Assembly: GCF_000620625.1 (NCBI RefSeq)
Contig: NZ_JIAW01000002.1
Coordinates: forward strand, 186,001-250,000
DNA: 64,000 nt
Source: Mycobacterium sp. URHB0044
GTDB taxonomy: Bacteria > Actinomycetota > Actinomycetes > Mycobacteriales > Mycobacteriaceae
Direction of reading: 5' to 3'
Notes under the pieces: generated by a model
Seen by the model: only the letters and a program-made list of their open reading frames with translations
Told to the model about the DNA's origin: nothing
The model's database searches: none
Position numbers and translations under genes: made by a program
Shown: positions 7,586 to 16,393 of the stretch, piece after piece
Position numbering within the stretch: position 1 is the stretch's first letter
How the letters are laid out: every line of letters starts with the position of its first letter

Positions 7586-10120
7586 ATGGCAAGTAAGACC
7601 GCTGCCCGCTCGGGAGCACGTTCGAGCAGGTCGAAGACCGGATCGCGGAGCCCAGCGCGGCCGGCTCGGCCCGCTGCCCCGCGCCGCAAGCCCGCGCGAC
7701 GCCCGGCATCGTCCACGGCCGCCGCGGGGGCTGGAGCCGCCATCGGCCGGGGTGCCAGGGCCGGTTGGATGATGCTCGCCAAGGGTGCCGGTACGACCGC
7801 ACGCTCCGTCGGGCGTGCGCGTGACCTGGAGCCCGGGCACCGCCGCGACGGCATCGCCCTGGGCCTGCTTGGCCTTGCGATGGTGTTGGCGGCCAGTTCG
7901 TGGTTCGACGCGGCCCGTCCCGTCGGGGGCTGGATCGACACCGTCGTGCGGGTCGTGATCGGCTCAGCGGTGGTACTGGTGCCGATCCTGCTCGTGGCCA
8001 TCGCCGTCGTGCTGATGCGCACCGAACCGAATCCCGAGGCGCGGCCGAGGTTGATCCTCGGCTCCGCCATGATCGCGCTGCCCGCACTCGGGTTGTGGCA
8101 CCTGTGGGCCGGTGCGCCCGCGGATCCGGTCGCACGCCGCGACGCCGCCGGGTTCACCGGCTTCGCGCTGGGCGGACCCCTCGCCGACGGTCTGACGCCC
8201 TGGATCGCCACGCCCCTGCTGATCATCGGGGTGCTGTTCGGCCTGCTGCTCGTCACGGGCACGACGATCCGCGAGGTGCCCTCGACCCTGCGGGAGCTGT
8301 TCGGCACCGGCTACCGCGGCGACGAATACGGCGACGACTACTACGACGACGAAGACGACCAGCCGCAGGCGGCCGGACAGTCCGAGGACTTCTCCGACGG
8401 GTACTACGACGATCCCGCGGGCTACCAGGGCGACGAGGCGCAGGCCTGGCCGGGTTCGGGGCCAAAGGACGCCACGCAGCCGGTCGGCACGCCGTACGAC
8501 AACTACCCGCTGGAGGACGACGCCCCCACGGTCCCCGAGCCGTCCGTCCGTGCGTCGCGCAGGAAGAAGGAGAAGCCGGCCAAGAAGGAGGAGACGCTCG
8601 CGCTCGACCGCGTGGTCGAGGGCCCGTACAACCTGCCGTCGATGGACCTCCTCGTCGCAGGCGACCCACCGAAGAAGCGCACCGCGGCCAACGACCAGAT
8701 GGCCGAAGTGATCACCGAGGTGCTCAAGCAGTTCAAGGTCGACGCCGCGGTCACCGGCTGCACCCGCGGTCCCACCGTCACCCGCTACGAGGTCGAACTC
8801 GGGCCGGGCGTCAAGGTCGAGAAGATCACCGCCCTGCAGAAGAACATCGCCTACGCGGTGGCCACCGACAGCGTCCGGATGCTCGCGCCGATCCCTGGCA
8901 AGTCCGCTGTCGGCATCGAGGTGCCGAACACGGACCGCGAGATGGTGCGGCTCGCCGACGTGCTCACCTCGCCGACGACCCGCCGTGATCACCACCCGCT
9001 GGTGATCGGCCTCGGCAAGAACATCGAGGGGGAGTTCCTCTCGGCCAACCTCGCCAAGATGCCGCACCTGCTCGTCGCGGGTTCGACCGGCTCTGGCAAG
9101 TCGAGCTTCGTCAACTCACTGCTCGTCTCGCTGCTGGCGCGGGCCACCCCCGAAGAGGTCAGGATGATCCTGATCGACCCGAAGATGGTGGAACTCACGC
9201 CGTACGAAGGCATTCCCCACTTGATCACCCCGATCATCACACAGCCGAAGAAGGCCGCAGCTGCGCTGGCCTGGCTGGTCGAGGAGATGGAGCAGCGCTA
9301 CCAGGACATGCAGGCGTCGCGGGTGCGTCACATCGACGACTTCAACAGCAAGGTCCGCTCCGGCGAGATCACCACGCCGCTGGGCAGTGAGCGCGTGTAC
9401 AAGCCGTACCCGTACATCCTGGCCATCGTCGACGAGCTCGCCGACCTGATGATGACCGCGCCCCGCGACGTCGAGGACGCGATCGTGCGGATCACCCAGA
9501 AGGCCCGTGCGGCGGGCATCCACCTGGTGCTCGCCACCCAGCGGCCGTCGGTGGACGTGGTGACCGGTCTGATCAAGACCAACGTGCCCTCGCGGCTGGC
9601 GTTCGCCACGTCGTCGCTGACCGACAGCCGAGTGATCCTGGATCAGCCGGGCGCCGAGAAGCTGGTCGGCATGGGTGACGGTCTGTACCTGCCCATGGGT
9701 GCCAACCGGCCGATCCGATTCCAGGGCGCCTACATCAGCGACGAGGAGATCTCGTCCGTCGTGGAGGCGTGCAAGGACCAGGCTGAGCCCGAGTACACCG
9801 AGGGCGTCACCGCCGCGAAGCCCACCAACGAGCGCACCGACGTCGACCCCGACATCGGTGACGACATGGACGTCTTCCTGCAAGCCGTCGAGCTGGTGGT
9901 GTCGTCTCAGTTCGGGTCGACGTCGATGTTGCAGCGCAAGCTGCGGGTCGGGTTCGCGAAAGCCGGCCGGTTGATGGACCTGATGGAGACACGCAACATC
10001 GTCGGCCCCAGTGAGGGATCGAAGGCCCGTGAGGTGCTGGTCAAGCCCGACGAGCTGGCGGGGACGCTGATGCTGATTCGGGGCGGCTCGGATGCCAACG
10101 GCGGCGATGACGAGGACTGA
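7586..10120 (+). CDS. ftsK: DNA translocase FtsK
   Basis: 844-residue septal DNA translocase that pumps chromosome ends through the division septum and activates XerCD at dif. The order seen is a basic Ala/Ser-rich N-terminus, four to five membrane segments (about residues 80-230), an acidic Asp/Tyr/Glu-rich linker (about 240-350), the RecA-like motor with Walker A GSTGSGKS and Walker [13 protein letters not shown], and a C-terminal gamma winged-helix domain (about 770-844). The start [10 protein letters not shown] matches mycobacterial FtsK; an upstream in-frame GTG at 7532 is less likely because of the leaderless promoter. It is the left anchor of synteny with M. tuberculosis Rv2748c. A strong hairpin lies on its stop codon. 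Confidence 0.97.
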   Translation: MASKTAARSGARSSRSKTGSRSPARPARPAAPRRKPARRPASSTAAAGAGAAIGRGARAGWMMLAKGAGTTARSVGRARDLEPGHRRDGIALGLLGLAMVLAASSWFDAARPVGGWIDTVVRVVIGSAVVLVPILLVAIAVVLMRTEPNPEARPRLILGSAMIALPALGLWHLWAGAPADPVARRDAAGFTGFALGGPLADGLTPWIATPLLIIGVLFGLLLVTGTTIREVPSTLRELFGTGYRGDEYGDDYYDDEDDQPQAAGQSEDFSDGYYDDPAGYQGDEAQAWPGSGPKDATQPVGTPYDNYPLEDDAPTVPEPSVRASRRKKEKPAKKEETLALDRVVEGPYNLPSMDLLVAGDPPKKRTAANDQMAEVITEVLKQFKVDAAVTGCTRGPTVTRYEVELGPGVKVEKITALQKNIAYAVATDSVRMLAPIPGKSAVGIEVPNTDREMVRLADVLTSPTTRRDHHPLVIGLGKNIEGEFLSANLAKMPHLLVAGSTGSGKSSFVNSLLVSLLARATPEEVRMILIDPKMVELTPYEGIPHLITPIITQPKKAAAALAWLVEEMEQRYQDMQASRVRHIDDFNSKVRSGEITTPLGSERVYKPYPYILAIVDELADLMMTAPRDVEDAIVRITQKARAAGIHLVLATQRPSVDVVTGLIKTNVPSRLAFATSSLTDSRVILDQPGAEKLVGMGDGLYLPMGANRPIRFQGAYISDEEISSVVEACKDQAEPEYTEGVTAAKPTNERTDVDPDIGDDMDVFLQAVELVVSSQFGSTSMLQRKLRVGFAKAGRLMDLMETRNIVGPSEGSKAREVLVKPDELAGTLMLIRGGSDANGGDDED

Positions 10121-10141
10121 CCGCGGCGCGGCGGTCAGTCC
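10114..10141. terminator. Bidirectional hairpin between ftsK and argA
   Basis: Perfect 11-bp inverted repeat (10114-10124 and 10131-10141) with a 6-base loop, rich in G and C. It spans the TGA of ftsK and the TGA of the convergent acetyltransferase gene, so one stem could end transcription from both sides. There is no U-tract, common for mycobacterial terminators. Confidence 0.7.
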
Positions 10142-10653
10142 AGCGTCAGCAGCATCCGGGTGTTGCCAAGGATGTTCGGCTTGACGTAGGACAGGTCGAG
10201 GAACTCCGCGACACCGAGGTCGTACGAGCGGCACATCTCCTCGTAGACCTCCGCGGTCACCGGGGTGCCGTCGATCTCCTTGAAGCCGTGGCCGCCGAAG
10301 AACTCGGTCTCGAAGGTCAGCACGAAGATCCGCTCCAGGCGTAGTTCCCTCGCCACGTCCAGCAGGCGCGACACCACGGCGTGCCCGACGCCACGTCCGC
10401 GCACCTTGGGGTGCGCTGCAATCGTGCGGAGCTCGCCGAGGTCGGCCCACAGGACGTGCAGTGCGCCGCAGCCCACCACCTCGTCGTCGACCTCGGCGAC
10501 CCAGAATTCCTGGACGGATTCGTAGAGAGTGACGAGGTTCTTCTCGAGCAGGATCTTGCCGGCGTATACGTCGACCAGCTGCTTGATCGTCGGGACGTCG
10601 GAGGTGCGGGCCCGACGGACGACCAGCCCATCCATCTGGGGCGCTGCATTCAC
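10135..10653 (-). CDS. argA: Amino-acid N-acetyltransferase ArgA-type (GNAT)
   Basis: GNAT-fold acetyltransferase, orthologous by position and sequence to M. tuberculosis Rv2747, reported to acetylate glutamate or glutamine at the first step of arginine synthesis. The acetyl-CoA loop is seen in HPKVRGRGVGHAVV, and FEFFGGHGF-type sequence (TEFFGGHGFKEID) marks the ArgA subgroup. Start choice: GTG at 10653 gives ten residues before VVRRARTSDVP and lies 7 bases after the -10-like TATTCT (10666-10661), suggesting a leaderless start. A GTG at 10695 would also be in frame (186 residues), and ATG at 10635 is a third option. The product is 172 residues if started at 10653. Confidence 0.85.
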   Translation of the reverse strand: MNAAPQMDGLVVRRARTSDVPTIKQLVDVYAGKILLEKNLVTLYESVQEFWVAEVDDEVVGCGALHVLWADLGELRTIAAHPKVRGRGVGHAVVSRLLDVARELRLERIFVLTFETEFFGGHGFKEIDGTPVTAEVYEEMCRSYDLGVAEFLDLSYVKPNILGNTRMLLTLD

Positions 10654-10683
10654 AGCTGCGAGAATATCCGCTGGCGCAACGGA

Positions 10684-10689
10684 TATCCT
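10684..10689 (+). promoter_or_regulatory. Putative -10 element of pgsA (TATCCT), leaderless arrangement
   Basis: TATCCT fits TANNNT and is followed by six bases and the GTG at 10696, the spacing of a leaderless transcript. It lies within the upstream region of the divergent argA, whose own -10-like TATTCT is at 10661-10666, so the two promoters sit back to back. Confidence 0.5.
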
Positions 10690-10695
10690 GGTCAC

Positions 10696-11292
10696 GTGCC
10701 GGTGCCACCAGATACTGACCCGGTGATTCCGCGCGCCGGTATCGCGAACATCGCCAACGTGCTCACCGGTGTGCGCATGGCACTGGTGCCCGTGTTCCTG
10801 CTGGCGCTATTCGTCGGCGACGGCCACGAAACCCGTTGGCGCGTAATCGCATTCGCGATCTTTGCGGCGGCGGTGATCACCGATCGCTTCGACGGTGCGC
10901 TGGCCCGCAGCTACGACCTCGTCACCGAATTCGGCAAGCTCGCCGACCCGATCGCCGACAAGGCGCTGATCGGTGCGGCGCTCATCGGCCTGTCGCTGCT
11001 CGGCGACCTGCCGTGGTGGGTGACGATTCTCATCCTGGCTCGTGAGATCGGGATCACGATTTTGCGCTTCGTCGTGCTGCGTCGCGGTGTCATCGCCGCC
11101 AGCCGCGGCGGCAAGCTCAAGACGCTGGTGCAGGCGGTGGCCATCGGCTTGTTCGTCCTGCCGTTGTCCGGCGCCTGGCTGACGGGCGCCTGGGTCTTCA
11201 TGTGGGCTGCGATCGCGTTGACCGTGGTCACCGGCGTCGAGTACGTCGTGTCGGCGTTCAGGGACGGACGCGAACCGCCGTTGGCGGTGTAG
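10696..11292 (+). CDS. pgsA: CDP-alcohol phosphatidyltransferase, PgsA family
   Basis: 198-residue integral membrane enzyme of the CDP-alcohol phosphatidyltransferase family, assigned to phosphatidylglycerol-phosphate synthesis from CDP-diacylglycerol and glycerol-3-phosphate. The active-site signature DGxxARxxxxxxxxGxxxDxxxD is present as [20 protein letters not shown] plus IAD. Five to six membrane segments are visible. The position between argA and clgR matches M. tuberculosis pgsA3 (Rv2746c). The frame is open far upstream, but GTG 10696 has the matching -10 and gives the right length. clgR follows after 86 bases with its own stress promoter. Confidence 0.92.
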   Translation: MPVPPDTDPVIPRAGIANIANVLTGVRMALVPVFLLALFVGDGHETRWRVIAFAIFAAAVITDRFDGALARSYDLVTEFGKLADPIADKALIGAALIGLSLLGDLPWWVTILILAREIGITILRFVVLRRGVIAASRGGKLKTLVQAVAIGLFVLPLSGAWLTGAWVFMWAAIALTVVTGVEYVVSAFRDGREPPLAV

Positions 11293-11316
11293 CCGGGAAA
11301 TCGTCGGAATTTGTCG

Positions 11317-11343
11317 GGAACCATTTGCACGCGCGCGGGCGTT
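11317..11343 (+). promoter_or_regulatory. SigE-like ECF promoter of clgR
   Basis: GGAACC at 11317-11322 and CGTT at 11340-11343, separated by 17 bases, fit the GGAAC / CGTT pattern of mycobacterial SigE promoters. The element ends 35 bases before the clgR ATG. SigE control of clgR is established in M. tuberculosis; the match here is by eye. Confidence 0.6.
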
Positions 11344-11378
11344 CAGCCTGTAGTGACCGGCGGACGAAGGAGAGCACG

Positions 11379-11711
11379 ATGACGGCACTGCTACGCGAAG
11401 TGATCGGCGACGTGCTGCGGCAGGCCAGAACCGATCAGGGCCGCACGCTGCGCGAGGTGTCGGACGACGCCCGGGTCAGCCTCGGCTACCTGTCGGAGGT
11501 CGAGCGCGGGCGCAAGGAGGCCTCCAGCGAGCTGTTGAGCGCCATCTGCGGGGCGCTCGACGTTCCGATGTCACGGGTGCTGTCCGACGCCGGCGAGGAA
11601 CTCGCCCGTCAAGAGCGCGTCCCGACGAACTCCGGGGCCGCCAGCACGGCGAACATCGACGTCACCACCAAGGTGGTCATCCCGCACGTCACCGCGATGG
11701 CGGTGGCGTAG
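11379..11711 (+). CDS. clgR: Transcriptional regulator ClgR (Xre-type HTH)
   Basis: 110-residue activator of Clp protease, chaperone and pspA-type envelope-stress genes. A helix-turn-helix covers about residues 20-75 ([27 protein letters not shown] is contiguous there, with key residues [11 protein letters not shown]). The C-terminus ends in small hydrophobic residues (TAMAVA), consistent with the known turnover of ClgR by ClpP. The ATG at 11379 follows a GAAGGAG ribosome site; earlier in-frame codons lie within pgsA. Its neighbours pspA and pspM form the known clgR-pspA-pspM stress module. An inverted repeat CCGCC-GTT-GGCGG at the end of pgsA may be an operator, unproven. Confidence 0.94.
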   Translation: MTALLREVIGDVLRQARTDQGRTLREVSDDARVSLGYLSEVERGRKEASSELLSAICGALDVPMSRVLSDAGEELARQERVPTNSGAASTANIDVTTKVVIPHVTAMAVA

Positions 11712-11873
11712 CACCTTCGGGCACCGGACCCGGAGCACGAGCGTCCGCGGACTCGCCGAAAACATCGGCAGGGGTGTGGTCAGCTGCGTGAAACCGATAA
11801 GTTGGCACTAGCGCAAAGCACGCCAGCCAGTTACCGGCGGGCATAGAAACGACACGAAGGCGGAAACGTTCTC

Positions 11874-12686
11874 ATGGCCAATCCGTTCACCAAGGCGTGG
11901 AAGTACCTCATGGCGCTGTTCAGCTCCAAGGTCGACGAGTATGCCGACCCGAAGGTGCAGATCCAGCAGGCCATCGAGGAGGCGCAGCGGCAGCACCAAG
12001 CGCTGACTCAGCAAGCCGCGCAGGTGATCGGCAACCAGCGTCAGCTGGAGATGCGGCTGAACCGGCAGCTCGCCGACATCGAGAAGCTGCAGGTCAACGT
12101 CCGCCAGGCGTTGACGTTGGCCGACCAGGCCAGCGCCACGGGTGATGCGGCGAAGACCACCGAGTACACCAACGCCGCCGAGGCGTTCGCGGCGCAGCTG
12201 GTGACCGCCGAGCAGAGCGTCGAGGACCTCAAGGGGCTGCACGACCAGGCGTTGCAGGCCGCAGGTCAGGCGAAGAAGGCGGTCGAGCAGAACGCCATGG
12301 TGCTGCAGCAGAAGATCGCCGAGCGCAGCAAGCTGCTCAGCCAGCTCGAGCAGGCGAAGATGCAAGAGCAGGTCAGCGCGTCGCTGCGGTCGATGAGCGA
12401 GATTGCCGCGCCCGGCTCGACGCCGACGCTCGACGAGGTCCGGGACAAGATCGAGCGCCGCTACGCCAATGCGATGGGCTCCGCCGAATTGGCGCAGAAC
12501 TCGGTGCAGGGCCGCATGCTCGAGGTGCAGCAGGCCAGCGTTCAGATGGCCGGGCATTCGCGGCTCGAGCAGATCCGTGCCTCGATGCGCGGCGATGCCC
12601 TGCCCACCGGAGGCGCGTCTGCTGCCCCGGCCACCCCAGCCGCCAACCCGCCGGCCTCAGCGCCGGAAAATCCACTGTCGCAGTAA
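11874..12686 (+). CDS. pspA: PspA / 35 kDa antigen, phage-shock protein
   Basis: 270-residue PspA/IM30 family protein that coats and stabilises the inner membrane under envelope stress. It is almost entirely alpha-helical coiled coil up to about residue 235, opening with the amphipathic [16 protein letters not shown], then a Pro/Ala-rich tail ([16 protein letters not shown]). In M. tuberculosis the orthologue (Rv2744c) binds ClgR and the membrane protein PspM. The 162-base space after clgR leaves room for a separate promoter, though a joint transcript is the known arrangement. pspM begins 11 bases after the stop. Confidence 0.94.
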   Translation: MANPFTKAWKYLMALFSSKVDEYADPKVQIQQAIEEAQRQHQALTQQAAQVIGNQRQLEMRLNRQLADIEKLQVNVRQALTLADQASATGDAAKTTEYTNAAEAFAAQLVTAEQSVEDLKGLHDQALQAAGQAKKAVEQNAMVLQQKIAERSKLLSQLEQAKMQEQVSASLRSMSEIAAPGSTPTLDEVRDKIERRYANAMGSAELAQNSVQGRMLEVQQASVQMAGHSRLEQIRASMRGDALPTGGASAAPATPAANPPASAPENPLSQ

Positions 12687-12697
12687 CACTCACGATC

Positions 12698-13516
12698 ATG
12701 GCACTGGAGTCGCGAACCGGACACAAGGAGGCGTGGCGCACCATCGCGCAGCGTGGCGTGGACACTGCCGCGGATCTCACCGACGCGCTTGCGCAGAAAT
12801 TGGGCGCCGCCGCTGACCCTCGGGCCAAGCTGTTGCGCAAGCGCCGCTGGGCGTTTCGCGCATTCCTGTTCTTCGCCTTCGCCACGGGCTTCTGGATTCT
12901 GGTGACGGCGGTCCTGGCGTCCTGGAGCACACCGGCGTGGGCACTGCCCATTCCCGGCGCGATCGCGGTCGGCGCGGCGTTTCTGGCGACGCTGTCCTTC
13001 CTGCGTTACCGCTGGCTGAAGAGGACCCCGCTGCCCGCGCAACGCTCGATGCGGCGCCTCCCGCCGTGGGGGTCGGCGGCGCGCCAGCCCATGGCGGCGC
13101 TGGCGTCTGCCGAGCGGGGGATGTTCTCGTTGCTCGGCGTGATGCAGCGCGGCAGGATGCTGCCCGACGACGAACTGCACGAGGTGACCGTCGCGGCCAA
13201 TCAGACCGCTGCCACCATGGCGGCGACCGCCACCGAGGTCGTGTCGATGGAGCGGGCGGCCGGCTCCTCGCCACAGTCGCGCGCGCACCTGGCGCCCACT
13301 ATCGCCGCGTTCGCCGCGCAGTTGGACAGCGGCGTCCGGCAGTACAACGAAATGGTCACCGCCGCAGCGCAATTGGTATCGGCGGCCAACAGCGGGACGA
13401 TGTCCAGTTCCCCGATGTCGGCGCAGCGCTACCGCCACGAACTGGGCACCGCGACCGACCGGCTAACCGGCTGGGCGCAGGCGTTCGACGAGCTGGGCCA
13501 CCTGCGCCGCGCCTGA
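12698..13516 (+). CDS. pspM: PspM-like membrane protein
   Basis: 272-residue orthologue by position of M. tuberculosis Rv2743c (PspM), the membrane anchor of PspA. It has a basic cytosolic N-terminus, two close membrane segments (about residues 52-75 and 80-98, FRAFLFFAFATGFWILV and ALPIPGAIAVGAAFLA), then a long mostly helical domain with Ala/Thr-rich stretches. It is in the same transcript as pspA with an 11-base gap. A same-strand third gene like the M. tuberculosis pspN annotation is not evident; the following region codes on the opposite strand. Confidence 0.85.
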   Translation: MALESRTGHKEAWRTIAQRGVDTAADLTDALAQKLGAAADPRAKLLRKRRWAFRAFLFFAFATGFWILVTAVLASWSTPAWALPIPGAIAVGAAFLATLSFLRYRWLKRTPLPAQRSMRRLPPWGSAARQPMAALASAERGMFSLLGVMQRGRMLPDDELHEVTVAANQTAATMAATATEVVSMERAAGSSPQSRAHLAPTIAAFAAQLDSGVRQYNEMVTAAAQLVSAANSGTMSSSPMSAQRYRHELGTATDRLTGWAQAFDELGHLRRA

Positions 13517-13529
13517 CGTCTCAGACGTC
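13515..13529. terminator. Short hairpin between pspM and the convergent DUF5313 gene
   Basis: GACGTC (13515-13520), TCA, GACGTC (13524-13529): a 6-bp stem with a 3-base loop lying on both convergent stop codons. It could work as a weak two-way terminator. Confidence 0.4.
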
Positions 13530-13937
13530 GTGGCTGCTCGGCGGACCCGACCGGGGTCCGTACTTGTCGATGTAGGCCTGATGGATGTGCGCGTCGCGCA
13601 CGCGGGCGCGCGCGTCGACCAGGCCGGGGTTCAACCCGTGCTTTCGCAGCATGTGGCGCCGCCACACCTTGTTGAGGGCGTGGGAGAAGAACACGAACGG
13701 GATCAGGATCGGCAGCGTCGTGGACAGATGCAGGTACAACGACATGGGGATGATCCAGAACGGGGTGAGGATCAGCACCGCCGGAATGAACACCCGGACC
13801 ATCATCCGCACGGTGGCACCCGGGCCGGCCAGGTCGTTGGCCACCCACTCGTGCATCGAGTTCGGTAGGCGGCGCCCGTAGCAGTACGTGACGTACTCCC
13901 ACGCGTTCGGCCGGGTGCGGGCTGTCGGTTGGGTCAT
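13521..13937 (-). CDS. DUF5313-like small membrane protein
   Basis: 138 residues, opening MTQPTARTRPNAWEYVTYCYGRRLP, with two hydrophobic segments around residues 45-90 (MMVRVFIPAVLILTPFWIIP and a second LPILIPFVFFSH) and a charged C-terminus with KVWRRHMLRKHGLNPGLV. This layout matches actinobacterial DUF5313 proteins; function unknown. The ATG at 13937 is chosen because the protein family begins there, although the frame is open upstream. It lies opposite the position where M. tuberculosis annotation places pspN. Confidence 0.8.
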   Translation of the reverse strand: MTQPTARTRPNAWEYVTYCYGRRLPNSMHEWVANDLAGPGATVRMMVRVFIPAVLILTPFWIIPMSLYLHLSTTLPILIPFVFFSHALNKVWRRHMLRKHGLNPGLVDARARVRDAHIHQAYIDKYGPRSGPPSSHDV

Positions 13938-13947
13938 TCCCGGACCA

Positions 13948-14385
13948 TCACCATCTCGGCCGCAGTGACGGGAACACCGTCGCCGCGATCCCACGTACGG
14001 TTGCCTTCGCCATGTCGAAGAGGTCGAAGTAGTCCCGCCACAGGGTGATCCGTCCCTCGCGCACCTCGAACACGCCGCACACCCAGAACTGCAGGCGCAG
14101 CGGCCCGATGACGAGGGCGTCGGTGCGCTCGGTGAGGACCGCGTCACCCTCGGTGGCGATGCGGTGGATCTTCACCTCGAACCCGATCCGATCCTCCATG
14201 CGCCGGAACAGGGCCATGGCCCGGGTCCGGCCGCGGATCGTCGGAAGGCCGACGTTCTCGTACACCAGGTCGTCGGCGAGCAGGGAATCTGCCGTGTCGA
14301 AGTCCTGATCCTGCAACGCGTAGAGGAATGTCTCGACCGTTAGCGCCTGAGTCGCGCTGGTTACAGCCGATGTCTGATCGGTCAT
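13948..14385 (-). CDS. ephG: Limonene-1,2-epoxide hydrolase family protein EphG
   Basis: 145-residue single-domain epoxide hydrolase of the limonene-epoxide type, which adds water to an epoxide using an Asp-Arg-Asp triad rather than an alpha/beta hydrolase mechanism. The Arg-x-Asp pair is seen in LTERTDALVIG and the third residue in LWRDYFDL; the Asn of ENVGLP is also conserved. The M. tuberculosis orthologue is Rv2740. Start at ATG 14385 follows homology, since upstream codons run into the divergent glycosyltransferase region. It lies 10 bases downstream of nothing else on this strand and 10 bases before the DUF5313 start, so they may share a transcript. Confidence 0.88.
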   Translation of the reverse strand: MTDQTSAVTSATQALTVETFLYALQDQDFDTADSLLADDLVYENVGLPTIRGRTRAMALFRRMEDRIGFEVKIHRIATEGDAVLTERTDALVIGPLRLQFWVCGVFEVREGRITLWRDYFDLFDMAKATVRGIAATVFPSLRPRW

Positions 14386-14449
14386 GCCCCGCAGCCTAGT
14401 CTCCTGTGCCTCACGCAAGCGCTCGTGGCGCTGTGGCAGGGTATGGCGG

Positions 14450-15622
14450 ATGCGCGTCGTGGTGGTTGCCGGCCCCGACCCGGGACACGCATTTCCCGCG
14501 CTCGCGCTCTGTCTGAAGTTTGCCGCTGCCGGTGACGATCCCACGCTGCTCACCGGCACTCAGTGGCTAGACACGGCCCGTGCGGCCGGTGTCGATGCCG
14601 CAGAACTCGTCGGGCTGGATCCGACGGACGATGACGACGATGCCGATTCGGGGGAGAAGATCCACCGGCGCGGCGCACGAATGGCCGTGCTCAACCAGCC
14701 GGGCCTGAAGGCCCTGGCACCGGATCTGATCGTGTCCGACGTCATCACCACGTGCGGCGGCCTTGCTGCCGAACTGCTCGGCGTGCCGTGGGTCGAACTG
14801 AGCCCGCATCCGCTGTACCGGCCTTCCAGGGGCCTGCCGCCGGTGGGCAGCGGACTGGCGCCGGGTACGGGTGTTCGGGGTCGAGTGCGCGACGCGGTGT
14901 TGCGGGCGCTGAGCTCCCGGTCGGTGCGCATCGGTCTTCGGCAACGAACCGCCGCGCGCGCCGAGATCGGGCTGCCCGCAGACGATCCCGGTCCGGTGCG
15001 GCGCCTGATCGCGACGCTGCCCGCGCTGGAGGTGCCTCGTCCGGACTGGCCGTCCGAAGCCGTCGTGGTGGGTCCGCTGCACTTCGAGCCGACGGCGGAG
15101 GTGCTCGACGTGCCCGAGGGCGACGGGCCGGTGGTGGTGGTCGCACCGTCGACGGCGACGACGGGTGCGGGTGGCCTCGCCGAACTGGCGTTGCAGACGT
15201 TGATACCGGGCAGCACGCTGCCTTCCGGTGCACGCGTGGTGGTGTCGAGACTCGGTGGGCCGGACGTGGAGGTGCCACCCTGGGCAACGGTCGGCCTCGG
15301 CCGCCAGGACGAGCTTCTGACGCGAGCGGATCTGGTGATCTGTGGTGGCGGGCACGGCATGGTGTCCAAGACGCTGCAGGCGGGAGTGCCGATGGTGGTG
15401 GTCCCCGGAGGTGGCGACCAGTGGGAGATCGCCAATCGGGTTGCGCGACAGGGCTGTGCGGTACTCGTCCGGCCGCTCACGGGTGAGGCATTGACCGCTG
15501 CGGTGGGCGAGGTGATTTCCTCGCCCCAGTTCCGCGACGCCGCTCGCCGCGCCGGTGACGACGTCAGCGGGGTCGCCGATCCGGTACGGGTGTGCCATGA
15601 AGCGCTGTCGTCGTCGGCGTAA
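14450..15622 (+). CDS. UGT-like glycosyltransferase
   Basis: 390-residue GT-B fold glycosyltransferase, orthologous by position to M. tuberculosis Rv2739c. The N-terminus MRVVVVAGPDPGHAFPALALC is the acceptor-domain Rossmann strand and glycine-rich turn; the C-terminal half has the donor site ICGGGHGMVSKTLQAGVPMVVVP with nearby GGDQWEIANRV, the pattern of UDP-glucuronosyl/MurG-like enzymes. The acceptor is unknown. ATG 14450 is chosen because the first beta strand begins there. Its TAA is contained in the -10 element of the next gene. Confidence 0.85.
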   Translation: MRVVVVAGPDPGHAFPALALCLKFAAAGDDPTLLTGTQWLDTARAAGVDAAELVGLDPTDDDDDADSGEKIHRRGARMAVLNQPGLKALAPDLIVSDVITTCGGLAAELLGVPWVELSPHPLYRPSRGLPPVGSGLAPGTGVRGRVRDAVLRALSSRSVRIGLRQRTAARAEIGLPADDPGPVRRLIATLPALEVPRPDWPSEAVVVGPLHFEPTAEVLDVPEGDGPVVVVAPSTATTGAGGLAELALQTLIPGSTLPSGARVVVSRLGGPDVEVPPWATVGLGRQDELLTRADLVICGGGHGMVSKTLQAGVPMVVVPGGGDQWEIANRVARQGCAVLVRPLTGEALTAAVGEVISSPQFRDAARRAGDDVSGVADPVRVCHEALSSSA

Positions 15623-15625
15623 GTT
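15620..15625 (+). promoter_or_regulatory. Putative -10 (TAAGTT) of the DUF3046 gene
   Basis: TAAGTT fits TANNNT, includes the TAA stop of the glycosyltransferase and lies six bases before the GTG at 15632, matching a leaderless start. Confidence 0.4.
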
Positions 15626-15631
15626 GGTGCC

Positions 15632-15826
15632 GTGCGGCTGACCGAATTCAACGAACTCGTCGAGGCGCAGTTCGGCCCGGTGCGTGGGTCATCCCTATTG
15701 GTGGACTACGTCCTGACCAGGCTGGGCGGACGTACGCCAGTACAAGCCATCGATGACGGGGTGGATCCTCGCGAGGTGTGGCGCGCGCTGTGCGCCGACT
15801 TCGACGTGCCCCGCGATCAGTGGTGA
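15632..15826 (+). CDS. DUF3046 protein
   Basis: 64-residue acidic protein MRLTEFNELVEAQFG with a Trp-rich C-terminal part (VWRALCADFDVPRDQW). It matches actinobacterial DUF3046, which is usually encoded directly upstream of recA (Rv2738c in M. tuberculosis); function unknown. Here it is separated from recA by about 16.5 kb of hydrogenase genes, so it marks the left border of that island. GTG start with a leaderless-type -10. Confidence 0.88.
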   Translation: MRLTEFNELVEAQFGPVRGSSLLVDYVLTRLGGRTPVQAIDDGVDPREVWRALCADFDVPRDQW

Positions 15827-15827
15827 G

Positions 15828-16316
15828 TCAGCGCTTGTCCTCGCCGCGCCCGGTTCCAGGCGTGTGCGCGGGCGCGTCGACCATGTCGTCGCCGAGGTTG
15901 GTCTCGGGAGCCTGCGACGCCGGTTGCTCGTCGGCGGGTGAGGCCGTCGCTCCACCTGCCGTTTCGCCCGGCGGCGGCGCCTTGTAGTCGGAATCGGCGA
16001 CCGGCTTCACCGCACCGCCGACCTCCGCATCACCGGCGCCCTTCGTCGAGTCGCCTTCCGGCTTGGCGGCGGTCTGGCGACCTTCGTACGGTGGCACGGC
16101 CGGCTTGGCATCCGAGGGCGGCCGCTGGGTGAATTCGGTGGAGCCCTCCGGCATCTCGGGCCCACCATAGGTGGGGACCGTCTCATCTCCCTTGTATTCG
16201 CCGGAGGGCCGGTCGACTGGACCGCCCGATGGCTCGTCGGAGCCGGTGTCACGGGATCCCGGGGCTCCGCGCTCGTCTTGGCTCTCTTCGCTGGATTGTT
16301 TGTCTGAAGTGGACAT
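15828..16316 (-). CDS. Predicted disordered acidic protein
   Basis: 162 residues, dominated by Gly, Glu, Asp, Ser, Pro and Thr, with no hydrophobic core, signal peptide or membrane segment (MSTSDKQSSEESQDERG at the start, GRGEDKR at the end). It is likely intrinsically disordered. A good ribosome site (GAGGAG, just before ATG 16316) and normal codon use support it as real. It lies directly after hypD on the same strand with a 77-base gap in which no clear terminator was seen, so it could be the last gene of the hydrogenase transcript, but nothing in it suggests hydrogenase function. Confidence 0.6.
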   Translation of the reverse strand: MSTSDKQSSEESQDERGAPGSRDTGSDEPSGGPVDRPSGEYKGDETVPTYGGPEMPEGSTEFTQRPPSDAKPAVPPYEGRQTAAKPEGDSTKGAGDAEVGGAVKPVADSDYKAPPPGETAGGATASPADEQPASQAPETNLGDDMVDAPAHTPGTGRGEDKR

Positions 16317-16393
16317 GACAACTCCTCACGGCCGCCGCGCGAGCCGCAACGGCGCTGGTTGACGATTACCCATTGACGTCCACGCGAAATCCG

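Noticed and set aside
13530..13868. Plus-strand Arg/His-rich frame in the place of pspN
   Set aside because: It lies opposite a convincing DUF5313 gene and shows the residue mix of an antisense frame. Recorded as a finding about annotation instead of a gene.
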